Positions 8,695-18,420 of a stretch of 64,000 bases of DNA are shown in pieces (the stretch's first letter is position 1; each line of letters opens with the position of its first letter). The position numbers were made by a program, and so were the translations under genes. The notes beneath the pieces were generated by a model that was not told the origin of the DNA, searched no databases, and worked only from the letters and a program-made list of their open reading frames with translations. This stretch comes from Salipiger bermudensis (GTDB lineage: Bacteria > Pseudomonadota > Alphaproteobacteria > Rhodobacterales > Rhodobacteraceae): positions 1 to 64,000 of the forward strand of contig NZ_JAIUZY010000003.1 of NCBI RefSeq assembly GCF_020171625.1, given 5' to 3'.

Positions 8695-9819
8695 ATGGCG
8701 GATTTCGAAAGCCCCGGCCCGGTCGAAACGGACTGGAAGGATGCAATCTCTTCGATCGAGGAGATCATCGAGGATGCGCGCAACGGGCGCATGTTCATCC
8801 TCGTCGACCACGAGGATCGCGAGAACGAGGGCGATCTGGTGATCCCGGCGCAATGGGCGACGCCCGACGCGATCAACTTCATGGCCACCCACGGTCGCGG
8901 CCTGATCTGCCTGTCGATGTCCGCCGAACGCTGCGAGCAGCTCGGGCTCGAGATGATGTCGACCAACAATTCCTCCCGGCACGAGACCGCCTTCACGGTG
9001 TCGATCGAGGCCCGCGAGGGCGTCACCACCGGCATCTCCGCCGCCGATCGCGCCCGCACCATCGCGGTGGCGATCGACGCCTCCAAGGGCGCAGCCGACA
9101 TCGCCACGCCGGGCCACGTCTTCCCGCTGCGCGCCAAGGCGGGCGGCGTGCTGGTGCGCGCCGGCCATACCGAGGCCGCGGTCGACGTGTCGCGCCTCGC
9201 CGGGCTCAACTCCGCCGGGGTGATCTGCGAGATCATGAACGAGGACGGCTCGATGTCGCGCCTGCCCGAGCTGGTGGCGTTCGCCCAGAAGCACGGGCTC
9301 AGGATCGGCACGATCTCGGATCTGATCGCCTACCGCCGCCGCCACGACAACCTCGTGCGCGTGGAGCGTTCGCAGACCGTCAACTCCGAGTTCGGCGGCG
9401 AGTGGGACATGCGGATCTATTCCGACACCACCCATGGCGACGAGCATATCGTGCTGTCGAAAGGCGATCTGTCCGACGACGCGCCGGTGCTGGTGCGGAT
9501 GCACGCGCTCGATCCGATGCTCGACATCGCCGGAACCGGCCATGCCGGCCGCGCCGACGAGTTCCGCGATGCGATGACCACGGTGGCCGCGGAAGGCCGC
9601 GGCGTGGTCGTGCTGCTGCGCGACACCGCGATGAAGCTCGACCCCGAGGAGGGCAGCTCGCCCAAAACCCTGCGCCAGTACGGTCTCGGCGCGCAGATCC
9701 TGTCCTCGCTTGGCCTGTCGAAGCTGGTGCTGCTGACCAATTCGCCGACCCCCAAGGTCGTTGGGCTCGACGCCTACGGGCTCGAGATCGTCGGCACCCG
9801 CAAGATCGGAGACGGCTGA
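8695..9819 (+). CDS. ribB: 3,4-dihydroxy-2-butanone-4-phosphate synthase with a degenerate GTP cyclohydrolase II-like domain
   Basis: 374 residues from the ATG at 8695. The N-terminal ~215 residues are RibB, which converts ribulose 5-phosphate to 3,4-dihydroxy-2-butanone 4-phosphate and formate in riboflavin synthesis. Visible motifs are DHEDRENEGDLV (metal-binding acidic loop), STNNSSRHETAFTVSIEA and RAGHTEAAVDVSRLAG. The C-terminal half has the size of a RibA (GTP cyclohydrolase II) domain, but the zinc-binding cysteines (CxxGDxxxSxxCxC) are absent; the region VRMHALDPMLDIAGTG occupies that place. The RibA activity is therefore probably lost, as in many alphaproteobacterial RibBA-like proteins. 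It is the first gene of ribB-ribH-nusB and its stop overlaps the start of ribH by one base. Confidence 0.9.
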   Translation: MADFESPGPVETDWKDAISSIEEIIEDARNGRMFILVDHEDRENEGDLVIPAQWATPDAINFMATHGRGLICLSMSAERCEQLGLEMMSTNNSSRHETAFTVSIEAREGVTTGISAADRARTIAVAIDASKGAADIATPGHVFPLRAKAGGVLVRAGHTEAAVDVSRLAGLNSAGVICEIMNEDGSMSRLPELVAFAQKHGLRIGTISDLIAYRRRHDNLVRVERSQTVNSEFGGEWDMRIYSDTTHGDEHIVLSKGDLSDDAPVLVRMHALDPMLDIAGTGHAGRADEFRDAMTTVAAEGRGVVVLLRDTAMKLDPEEGSSPKTLRQYGLGAQILSSLGLSKLVLLTNSPTPKVVGLDAYGLEIVGTRKIGDG

Positions 9820-10370
9820 TGGCCTCGAACGAAGAGCATTACACCCTGCCCCGCCCGGAATTCGACACCCCGGTCAACATCCTCATCGTGGTGGCGCCCT
9901 ACTACAAGCAGATCGCCGAGCAGCTGGTCGCCGGCGCGATCGCCGAGATCGAGGCGGTCGGCGGGTTTCACGAGATGATCGAAGTGCCCGGCGCGCTCGA
10001 GGTGCCCTCGGCCATCGGCATCGCCGAGCGCATGTCGAACTTCGACGGCTATGTCGGGCTCGGCTGCGTGATCCGCGGCGAGACCACGCATTATGATACG
10101 GTCTGCAACGACAGCTCGCGCGGGCTGACGCTGCTGGGGCTTCAGGGCCTGTGCATCGGCAACGGAATCCTCACGGTCGAGAATTACGAACAGGCCCGGG
10201 TGCGGGCCGAGGCCGAGGGCCAGAACAAGGGCGGCGGCGCGGCCGCGGCGGCCTTGCATCTGATCGCGCTGGCCCGTAGGTGGGGCGGCGCCCGCAAGGG
10301 GGTGGGATTCGTCCCCTCCCGCGACGAGTACCAGATCGCGGGTGCCTCACGAGGAAACGACAGCGCATGA
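9819..10370 (+). CDS. ribH: 6,7-dimethyl-8-ribityllumazine synthase
   Basis: 183 residues. RibH condenses 5-amino-6-ribitylaminouracil with 3,4-dihydroxy-2-butanone 4-phosphate, the product of the upstream enzyme. The family signatures are present: VPGALEVPSAIGIA, GLGCVIRGETTHYD and GNGILTVENYEQA. The ATG overlaps the ribB stop (TGATG) and the ribH stop overlaps the nusB start (ATGA), showing translational coupling of all three genes. The C-terminus is slightly longer than in the typical 155-165 residue enzymes. Confidence 0.95.
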   Translation: MASNEEHYTLPRPEFDTPVNILIVVAPYYKQIAEQLVAGAIAEIEAVGGFHEMIEVPGALEVPSAIGIAERMSNFDGYVGLGCVIRGETTHYDTVCNDSSRGLTLLGLQGLCIGNGILTVENYEQARVRAEAEGQNKGGGAAAAALHLIALARRWGGARKGVGFVPSRDEYQIAGASRGNDSA

Positions 10371-10858
10371 CCACCCCGGACACCCCCCCGGCCCTCTCGG
10401 GCAATCAGAAGCGGCGGATGAAATCCGCCTCGCGGCTCTACGCGGTGCAGGCCTTGTACCAGATGGAAGCGGGGGACGTGACCGTCGAGAAGGTGCAGCG
10501 CGAGTTCGTCGACTACCGCTTCGGCGCCGAGATCGACGAGGGCGTCGAGATGGTCGAGGGCGATGTGACGCTGTTCGGCAAGATCACCTCGTCGGCGGTC
10601 AACTGGCAGGCCAAGATCGACCAGATGACCGACCGCGCGCTGGTGGCCAAGTGGCCGATCGCCCGGATCGACCCGACCCTGCGGGCCCTGTTCCGCGCCG
10701 CCGGTGCCGAGCTCGTCGACAGCGACACCCCGCCCAAGGTGGTGATCTCCGAATATGTCGAGGTGGCCTCGGCCTTCTTCCCCGAGGGGCGCGAGCCGCG
10801 CTTCGTCAACGCCGTGCTCGACCACATGGCCCGCGAGGCCCGGCCCGAGGCGTTCTGA
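10367..10858 (+). CDS. nusB: Transcription antitermination factor NusB
   Basis: 163 residues. NusB binds boxA RNA with NusE (S10) in rRNA antitermination complexes. The N-terminus SASRLYAVQALYQME and the C-terminal VVISEYVEVASAFF and PRFVNAVLDHMARE are typical NusB helices. The start overlaps the ribH stop. A rho-independent terminator about 40 bases downstream closes the ribB-ribH-nusB operon, an arrangement conserved across proteobacteria. Confidence 0.95.
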   Translation: MTTPDTPPALSGNQKRRMKSASRLYAVQALYQMEAGDVTVEKVQREFVDYRFGAEIDEGVEMVEGDVTLFGKITSSAVNWQAKIDQMTDRALVAKWPIARIDPTLRALFRAAGAELVDSDTPPKVVISEYVEVASAFFPEGREPRFVNAVLDHMAREARPEAF

Positions 10859-10897
10859 GGCCGGGCCCCCGCCCCTCCCGCAGACCCTGACCAGCCC

Positions 10898-10925
10898 GCG
10901 CCGCGATTTCGCGGCGCTTGCTTTT
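10898..10925 (+). terminator. Rho-independent terminator of the ribB-ribH-nusB operon
   Basis: Perfect 8-bp stem GCGCCGCG / CGCGGCGC (10898-10905 with 10910-10917), 4-base loop ATTT, then TTGCTTTTT. Confidence 0.85.
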
Positions 10926-10980
10926 TGGGGTGCGGGATTTTCGCGCTCCGCACCGTCATACGCGTGTTACACTTCCGGCT

Positions 10981-11268
10981 ATGCGGAGCCTTTGCCTGAT
11001 TCCCCTACTGCTCCCGGCGCCTGCGCTTGCGGCCTCGCCGATCGCCGAGGTGCTGTGCGAACCCGGCGCCCAGATGACCGAGCGCCTCGCAACGCGCTTT
11101 GGTGCCACGCTTTCCTCCACCGGCCTGCGCAATCCTGAAGAGCTGGTCGAGGTCTGGACCGACGCCGACGGTGGCTGGACCATGGTCATCGCCTACGCCT
11201 CGGGCACGTCCTGCATCGTGGCGATGGGCGAGCACTGGGCGCAGCTTCCGCCACAAGATCCGGCATAA
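10981..11268 (+). CDS. Small exported protein of unknown function
   Basis: 95 residues from the ATG at 10981. Residues 1-18 (MRSLCLIPLLLPAPALAA) form a cleavable signal peptide. The mature part has two cysteines (VLCEPG and TSCIVA), possibly a disulfide, and a short domain EVWTDADGGWTMVIAYASGTSCIVAMG that resembles a small exported family common in Rhodobacteraceae. It lies between the nusB terminator and parE. No function can be assigned. Confidence 0.6.
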   Translation: MRSLCLIPLLLPAPALAASPIAEVLCEPGAQMTERLATRFGATLSSTGLRNPEELVEVWTDADGGWTMVIAYASGTSCIVAMGEHWAQLPPQDPA

Positions 11269-11380
11269 TCCACAGGCTTTCCCCCATGATCGTGGGGTCC
11301 GTCGCCGCGCGGGGCCTTTTCGCGGCTGTCCCGCTCTGCCATACTCGCCGCCAATCAACGATCAGAACGAGCAGCGCACC

Positions 11381-13339
<1,959 letters not shown>

Positions 13340-13353
13340 GGAGGTGTCGCTGA

Positions 13354-13998
13354 GTGGCTGGCATACCCAACAGATTTAGGCTCGTCGCAGATCCAGAAAT
13401 TCCTGGTTACGACTTTTTCCAAGGAAACACGAAAAGGACCTGGTTCGAGTTTCTGAACAAACGCTTCGAAGATGAGTTCGTATTCGACCAAATAGACTAT
13501 AGGAAAACCACTTCTAACGCAGCATTCCGACTGGCTGGGCTGGAGGTGAAGTTTGGCCTATTGCGCTTAAATGAAGAGCGCATCAACGGTGGCTGCCCCG
13601 AAACACTCAGCGGAGCAATTCTACCCTCCATCGCAATAGACAGTGCTCTCGCCATCTATAGCGTCTTGGAAGGGCTCACTATGCTCTCGTATTTCTGCAG
13701 CCTGACGGCTTCTGATATGCGAACAGAAGAGATACTCAAAAAGGACCGTGGAGATAAGTTTGCGAAAGGATTCAAGTTTGAAACCAGTTGCAAGGCCACG
13801 AAAGAGATAGCGGCCCTCAAGGACCTTCGACATCGCTGCATGCATCAAGATTACGCGGACCGAAAAGATGGTCCGGACTACGGAGAAGTGTTCGAGTGGA
13901 CGAAAATTTCTCCACACTTCGATCTGCTCTCAAGATATTTGACTGGGGTGGCTCTTAAATCGGATTGTCCCCCGGACAGCAATTTGCTCACGACCTAG
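13354..13998 (+). CDS. Orphan protein with a HEPN-like RxxxxH motif, AT-richer than its neighbours
   Basis: 214 residues with a GTG start, preceded by GAGGAGGTG with good spacing. I do not recognise the family. The sequence is largely helical with no signal peptide or membrane segment. The C-terminal third contains LKDLRHRCMHQDYADRK, in which R-x4-H matches the RxxxxH signature of HEPN ribonucleases and toxins. Two hand-counted 60-base lines (13381-13440 and 13741-13800) have 47% G+C, against 68% in a parE line (12721-12780). Codon use is also unlike the surroundings (AAA, AGA, TTT, ATA are frequent). This points to recent acquisition. It starts 15 bases after parE and could be read through from it. 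The HEPN assignment is tentative. Confidence 0.6.
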   Translation: MAGIPNRFRLVADPEIPGYDFFQGNTKRTWFEFLNKRFEDEFVFDQIDYRKTTSNAAFRLAGLEVKFGLLRLNEERINGGCPETLSGAILPSIAIDSALAIYSVLEGLTMLSYFCSLTASDMRTEEILKKDRGDKFAKGFKFETSCKATKEIAALKDLRHRCMHQDYADRKDGPDYGEVFEWTKISPHFDLLSRYLTGVALKSDCPPDSNLLTT

Positions 13999-14018
13999 TA
14001 TTCTTAACCAGCCTGAGC

Positions 14019-14067
14019 GCCACCGCGCATCGCCGGACCACCCCCCGGGCCGGCGATGCGCGGTGGC
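14019..14067. repeat. Perfect 18-bp inverted repeat (long hairpin)
   Basis: GCCACCGCGCATCGCCGG at 14019-14036 is the exact reverse complement of 14050-14067, with a 13-base loop. No T-run follows on either strand. It lies 20 bases after the AT-rich orphan gene. It may act as a strong transcription barrier for the parE-side transcript or be the relic of a mobile repeat. Confidence 0.7.
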
Positions 14068-14254
14068 CTGGGGCCTTGATTCCGCGCCGCAGTGGTGAGC
14101 GTGGGCAAAAGGCCCGGCACGGACCTGACCCACGTACCACAAGCGCGCACGCGATGGCGTGGCGCCTCCGCCTCGCTTCCGCGCGGTGCGCGGATCGAGG
14201 CTTGCGCCCCGGCGCGCGACGCGGTTCAAGGCCCCGAAACCAAGCGGCCCGCCC

Positions 14255-14908
14255 ATGCTCACCCTCTCCCCGCCCTGGCTGACCTTTGATCTCGGCCAGC
14301 CCATGCAGATCCTCAGCTTCGCGCCCCACAATCCCGGGCTGGTCGAGGCCAGCCGCATCCTCTGGCGCGAGGTGCGCAATGCCGACCTGACGGAAGATCT
14401 CGATGCCATCGCATGGCTCGGCGCGCAGCTCGAAAAGCGAGAGGCCTCCGACGCCGTCTGCTTCCTGACTTCGCGCCGGCTCGACGCCCACCGCAGCGCC
14501 AAGGCGACCGAGGACGGCGTCACCGCAACCGCAGTGGTCACCGCGGGGCTGTCGAACGCCGAGCGCATCGGCACCCGCCTGCCGCAGACATGGATGCAGC
14601 CGCCGAAGCAATGGGGCACCATCAACATCGCGCTGCGCCTGTCCTGCCCGCTCGGCCTGAGCGCCCTGATCGAGGCGCTGAGCCTCGTGGCCGAGGCGCG
14701 CACCGCCGCCGTGCTCGATGCCGACGCGAGGCTGCCCACCGGCCCCGCCACCGGCACCGGCACCGACTGCATTGCCGTGGCCGCGCCCAAGGGCAGCGCC
14801 GCCTTTGCCGGCAAGCACACCACCGTCGGCCACGCGCTTGGCCGCGCGGTCTACGACGCGACGCTGGCCGCAGTGCGGGACTGGCAGCGCGACGCGGGGG
14901 GATGGTGA
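14255..14908 (+). CDS. cbiZ: Adenosylcobinamide amidohydrolase (corrinoid salvage)
   Basis: 217 residues from the ATG at 14255. CbiZ hydrolyses the aminopropanol side chain of adenosylcobinamide (or pseudo-B12) to adenosylcobyric acid so that salvaged corrinoids can be remodelled. Family features are visible: CFLTSRRLD, ATAVVTAGLSNAERIGT near residue 90, and TGTGTDCIAVAAP near residue 165. The conserved glycine-rich loops make the family assignment good. No other cobalamin genes are next to it. I looked for a B12-box riboswitch in the 14000-14254 leader and did not find one. Confidence 0.75.
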   Translation: MLTLSPPWLTFDLGQPMQILSFAPHNPGLVEASRILWREVRNADLTEDLDAIAWLGAQLEKREASDAVCFLTSRRLDAHRSAKATEDGVTATAVVTAGLSNAERIGTRLPQTWMQPPKQWGTINIALRLSCPLGLSALIEALSLVAEARTAAVLDADARLPTGPATGTGTDCIAVAAPKGSAAFAGKHTTVGHALGRAVYDATLAAVRDWQRDAGGW

Positions 14909-15026
14909 ACCTCGCGGCACCCACCGCCCGGATCGCTCACATCTGCGTCAGGCGCCCCACGCGGCGCTTCGCGAAAGGCACCGCCCGCGGCTAGCTTTGC
15001 CCCATCGCCTCGATGGAGCCCCGCCC

Positions 15027-15743
15027 ATGCGCCGCCTTGCCCCTGCCCTTGTCCTCGCCCTCTCGCTGCCCGCCGGCCCCGCGCTGGCTCAGGACACCGA
15101 TCTCGAGCTGGTGCTGCTGGCCGACAGTTCGGGCTCGATCTCGCCCGACGAGCTGATGTTCCAGCGCGAGGGCTACGCGCAGGCGATGACCGATCCGGAG
15201 GTGCTGTCCGCCATCGCCAACACCGCCTATGGCGAGATCGCCGTGAGCTACATCGAATGGGCCGCGCATCAGGGGCAGGTGGTGAAATGGATGCGCATCG
15301 GCGGTGCCGAGGATGCGCAGGCCTTCGCCGACCAACTCCTGAGCGCGCCCCGCATGGCCTTCGGACGCAACGCCATCGGCGCGGCGCTGCTCGAGGCCGC
15401 CTGGCAGATCGAGGCCAACGACATCGACGGCTGGCGCAAGGTGATCGACTTCTCGGGCGACAGCGCCGGCAACTGGTCCGGCCCGCCGATCGAAGCCGCC
15501 CGCGACGAGGTGCTGGCGAAGGGCATCACCATCAACGCGCTGCCGATTCTGCGACCCGACGACCCCGGCCGCGCGCAGGGCGGGCTCGAGGCGATCTACG
15601 AGCAGCGCATCATCGGCGGGCTGGGCGCCTTCGTGGTCACCGCCGAGACCCGCGACAGCTTTGCCGAGGCGGTGAAGCGCAAGCTGATCCTCGAGATCTC
15701 GTCCTCCGGCATGGTCGGCAAGCGCCACGCCGCCGCAGAGTGA
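15027..15743 (+). CDS. Exported DUF1194 (von Willebrand factor A-like) protein
   Basis: 238 residues from the ATG at 15027. Residues 1-22 are a signal peptide ending ALAQ. The mature protein begins with ELVLLADSSGSISPDEL, which contains the DxSxS metal-ion-dependent adhesion site of vWA domains. Further conserved parts are VSYIEWA, RNAIGAAL and KVIDFSGDSAGN, and it matches the DUF1194 family common in alphaproteobacteria. It is likely a periplasmic ligand-binding protein; no specific function is known. It is followed 53 bases later by a lipoprotein gene on the same strand. Confidence 0.75.
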   Translation: MRRLAPALVLALSLPAGPALAQDTDLELVLLADSSGSISPDELMFQREGYAQAMTDPEVLSAIANTAYGEIAVSYIEWAAHQGQVVKWMRIGGAEDAQAFADQLLSAPRMAFGRNAIGAALLEAAWQIEANDIDGWRKVIDFSGDSAGNWSGPPIEAARDEVLAKGITINALPILRPDDPGRAQGGLEAIYEQRIIGGLGAFVVTAETRDSFAEAVKRKLILEISSSGMVGKRHAAAE

Positions 15744-15796
15744 AGCCGCGCAAGACGGCGCTTGCGCCCGGCCCGACACTCTGACCCTATCGCGCC

Positions 15797-16480
15797 ATGC
15801 GTATTCTGGCCCTGTCCCTTTGCCTGCTCCTCACCGCCTGCGGCAGACCCCTGACCGAGAACGAGGTCTCGTTTCTGACCGCGATGCAGGGGCCGGGATT
15901 CGATGGCGACCGCATCCGCTTTCACGACGGGCTCTGGGCCGGAAAGATCACCTACCAGCGCCCGATCCGCCCGCGCCTGACCTGCATGGAGCGCATCTGG
16001 CCGCCCTCGCGCGGGGAAACCGTGACCGTCTCGCCCGGCGCCATGACGCTGTTCCGGCACGTGTTCTACCGCGAGGATCTCTACCGCGACGATTTCGTGC
16101 CGGACTACCCGGAGCGCATCGACCTTGCCGATGCGATGCTGCTGGCGCATGAGGCCACCCATGTCTGGCAGTGGGAGAACCGCGCCCGAACCGGCTATTC
16201 GCCGCTCAAGGCGGCGCGCGAGCACCGGGTGTCGGAAGATCCCTATCTCTTCGATCCCGAAAACAGCGCCCGGTTCCTCGATCACGGCTACGAGCAGCAG
16301 GGCGCCATCGTCGAGGAATATGTCTGCTGCCATGTGCTCGACCCCGAAGCGCCGCGCACCGCGCGGCTGCGCGAGATGATCTCGGCCGAGATGCCGATCG
16401 CGGGGCTCGAGGCGGTGCTGGACGATCCCGAGGTGCTGGTGCCGTGGCGCGGCATCCAGCCGGAGGGCATCTGCCGCTGA
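15797..16480 (+). CDS. Predicted lipoprotein with a metallopeptidase-like HExxH motif
   Basis: 227 residues. The N-terminus MRILALSLCLLLTACG carries a lipobox (LTAC). Around residue 115 the sequence LLAHEATHVWQWENRARTGY contains HEATH, an HExxH zinc-binding motif preceded by hydrophobic residues, as in gluzincin-type peptidases. A candidate third ligand is the Glu in IVEEYVCC near residue 175, about 60 residues after the motif. Six or more cysteines may form disulfides. Similar HEATHVWQ-containing proteins in Rhodobacteraceae are uncharacterised. It could be a periplasmic or outer-membrane-anchored peptidase acting on the cell envelope; this is inference. Confidence 0.65.
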   Translation: MRILALSLCLLLTACGRPLTENEVSFLTAMQGPGFDGDRIRFHDGLWAGKITYQRPIRPRLTCMERIWPPSRGETVTVSPGAMTLFRHVFYREDLYRDDFVPDYPERIDLADAMLLAHEATHVWQWENRARTGYSPLKAAREHRVSEDPYLFDPENSARFLDHGYEQQGAIVEEYVCCHVLDPEAPRTARLREMISAEMPIAGLEAVLDDPEVLVPWRGIQPEGICR

Positions 16481-16651
16481 TCCCCGCCGGGGCGTTGCGC
16501 GTGCGGGACGGACGGCGCGGCGGTCGCAGTAAGTCGCGGCCTCCTGGGCATACGCCGGGCCCTTGGAGTGGCGATATCTTCATGGGATCGGCGCGTCAGG
16601 CCCCGATCTGCGCGGCCCGCGCGCCGGGCTCGGACAAACCCGGCCTAACCC

Positions 16652-18145
16652 TCAAACCACCGCCAGATGGCTGCCGCCCCGGCCCGCCTCCATCGGCCAG
16701 GGGGCCAGCCGGCCATCGATGCGCAAGGTGGCGTGGCCGCCGGCGCCGCGCGGGTGCACCGCGAGGTCGACCAGCTGGCCATCGAAATTGCTGAAGCCAA
16801 GCGACAGGCTCTGGCCCTGTGCCTCGAGCCGGCGGCGCAGCACGTGGCAGGCGATGGCCTCGCCGAGCCGCAGATCGCGATAGTTCTCCGCCTGGAAGAA
16901 GGTTCCGCTCACCGACCGCGCCAGCGCCACGTCCGCGGCCAGCCGATCGGCCTCGGCGCCGATATCGATGCCGGCGCCCTGACTGCCCACCATGCGAAGG
17001 CGGGCATGGCGGCGGCTGTCGAACACCGCTTTCAGCAGCGTCGAAAGCGCGCCCGCCACAACCGCCTTGGCCACGTGATCGGCACGGTGCGAGGGCCGGT
17101 CCTCGTGCAGCGACGGCAGGTGCAGGTCGGGTCCTTCACCACGGGGGCCGCGCTGCGCGCGGTTCATCCGGTCGACCCAGTGCAGCAGGTGCGGCGTCTT
17201 CCCGGCGAGTTCCGCGGCACAGGCGGCGAGCTCGCTTGTCGAGTCGCCGAGCTGATCCTCCCGGGCGAGCAGCGCGGTGATCCGCGCGGCGGTCACCGCC
17301 GGTCGGCTGAGCCGGTCGGCCCGGCCCTGCATCCGCATCGCCGCCGTGTAGGCGCGCTCGGCACACTCGGCCATCATCGACAGCAGGCTCTGGGCCGACA
17401 CCGCGCCCGGCAGTGCGGCCTCAAGCCCGGGGTCGAGCGGCGCCCGGCGCCCCAGAAGACGCAGCGCCGCGTTGAAGTAGATGCGGCCCGGATGGCTGGC
17501 GTTCAGGCGCGCCACCAGAGCGCGCGGGGTGGTGATCGCCTCCTGCCCCTGCCCGGCCTGTCCGCGCTGCACCAGCGAGGCACCGGAGCAGCGCTCTATC
17601 CAGCCGAGCCACTGCGACATCGGCGCATCGGCCTCGGGCGGGGTGCTCGGCTCGGTCTCGGCGCAACTGGGGCGATCGGTGACATGCAGGGTCGAGAGGC
17701 GGATCTGCGGGCCGCGATGCGCGACCACGCCACGAAACAGGCTGCGCAGGGTCAGCTGACCATCGCCGTTCAGCCGCAGGCCACGGCGCTGGTCAGCATC
17801 CCCGCAGACGGTCCGGGAGCAGAGAACCGTCTCGAAAGGCCCGGGAAAGGGAAGGGCCTGATCGTTGAACCAGCTCAGCGAGCGCAGCTCGCAGAGCAGT
17901 TCGTGAAGGGTGAAATGGGTGCTCGCGTCGATCCAGATCTCGCAATGCGGGTCCTGCAGCAGCTCGAACGGCAGGTCCCGGACCAGCGCCAGAGCGTAAA
18001 GCTCAGCCAGTTCGGCGGCAAGCTCGGCCGGCCCCATGCGGGGGGCCGCGGGAAGCTGGAGATGAAATCCGGCTGGCGTGTCGGGGCGGCGGCCACCATC
18101 GATGACCCGCAGTCCGTTCTGGTGTGTCTCAAGCCCGAAGCTCAT
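16652..18145 (-). CDS. Degenerate vanadium-dependent haloperoxidase homologue, probably catalytically inactive
   Basis: 497 residues from the ATG at 18145, preceded by AGGGGAAATCACC. Several segments correspond, in order, to bacterial vanadium bromoperoxidases as I recall the family: an N-terminal AELYALALVRDLPFELL block, RALVARLNASHPGRIYFNAA then LRLLGRRAPLDPGL, RLSRP (family RRLRPEEF), PSHRADHVAKAVVAGAL (family AYGAGHATVAGA), and DVALARSVSGTFFQAENYRD then LRLGEAIA (family GRNxAGVHWRSDY then LRLGEAIA). The catalytic histidine of AGVH is replaced by Thr-Phe and the GH of the PSGH-like box is rearranged, so vanadate binding is unlikely. It is divergent from the protease gene at 18421 and belongs to the SARP-regulated locus. 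A scaffold, substrate-binding or regulatory role is inferred. Confidence 0.65.
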   Translation of the reverse strand: MSFGLETHQNGLRVIDGGRRPDTPAGFHLQLPAAPRMGPAELAAELAELYALALVRDLPFELLQDPHCEIWIDASTHFTLHELLCELRSLSWFNDQALPFPGPFETVLCSRTVCGDADQRRGLRLNGDGQLTLRSLFRGVVAHRGPQIRLSTLHVTDRPSCAETEPSTPPEADAPMSQWLGWIERCSGASLVQRGQAGQGQEAITTPRALVARLNASHPGRIYFNAALRLLGRRAPLDPGLEAALPGAVSAQSLLSMMAECAERAYTAAMRMQGRADRLSRPAVTAARITALLAREDQLGDSTSELAACAAELAGKTPHLLHWVDRMNRAQRGPRGEGPDLHLPSLHEDRPSHRADHVAKAVVAGALSTLLKAVFDSRRHARLRMVGSQGAGIDIGAEADRLAADVALARSVSGTFFQAENYRDLRLGEAIACHVLRRRLEAQGQSLSLGFSNFDGQLVDLAVHPRGAGGHATLRIDGRLAPWPMEAGRGGSHLAVV

Positions 18146-18222
18146 GGTGATTTCCCCTGTCGCTGGCGGCCTCTGGGCGGGCTGCCTTGGATGACGTGAC
18201 GTAGGGACAATCTGCTCAGCGT

Positions 18223-18322
18223 GCGTGAATGCAGCGTGAGTGCAGCGCGATTTCCGCGTGAGCGCTGCGCGAATTCGCTCATTTTTACAAACCCGCGTGC
18301 CGGTCCTGCGCGTGAATATTGC
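18223..18322 (+). promoter_or_regulatory. Four GCGTGA direct repeats, probable SARP operator upstream of the protease gene
   Basis: Four 13-bp units match GCGTGA-N5-GC: GCGTGAATGCAGC (18223), GCGTGAGTGCAGC (18234), GCGTGAGCGCTGC (18256) and GCGTGAATATTGC (18310). Start-to-start distances are 11, 22 and 54 bp, close to whole DNA turns. The last unit ends 98 bases before the protease ATG. Streptomyces SARP regulators bind heptamer direct repeats with 11- or 22-bp spacing. The same motif recurs at 21815-21838. Confidence 0.65.
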
Positions 18323-18420
18323 GCAATTCCCGCCCACCCTCCGGACCGCTCGCTTGACCGGGCAGCGGTGCTCGGCTTTGCTTGCCCCATTGTTGCAAAG
18401 CGTTTTGCGAGGACCCGGTC

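Noticed and set aside
14000-14254. Cobalamin riboswitch ahead of cbiZ
   Set aside because: No B12 box or conserved GCCACTG core is visible; only an 18-bp hairpin is present.
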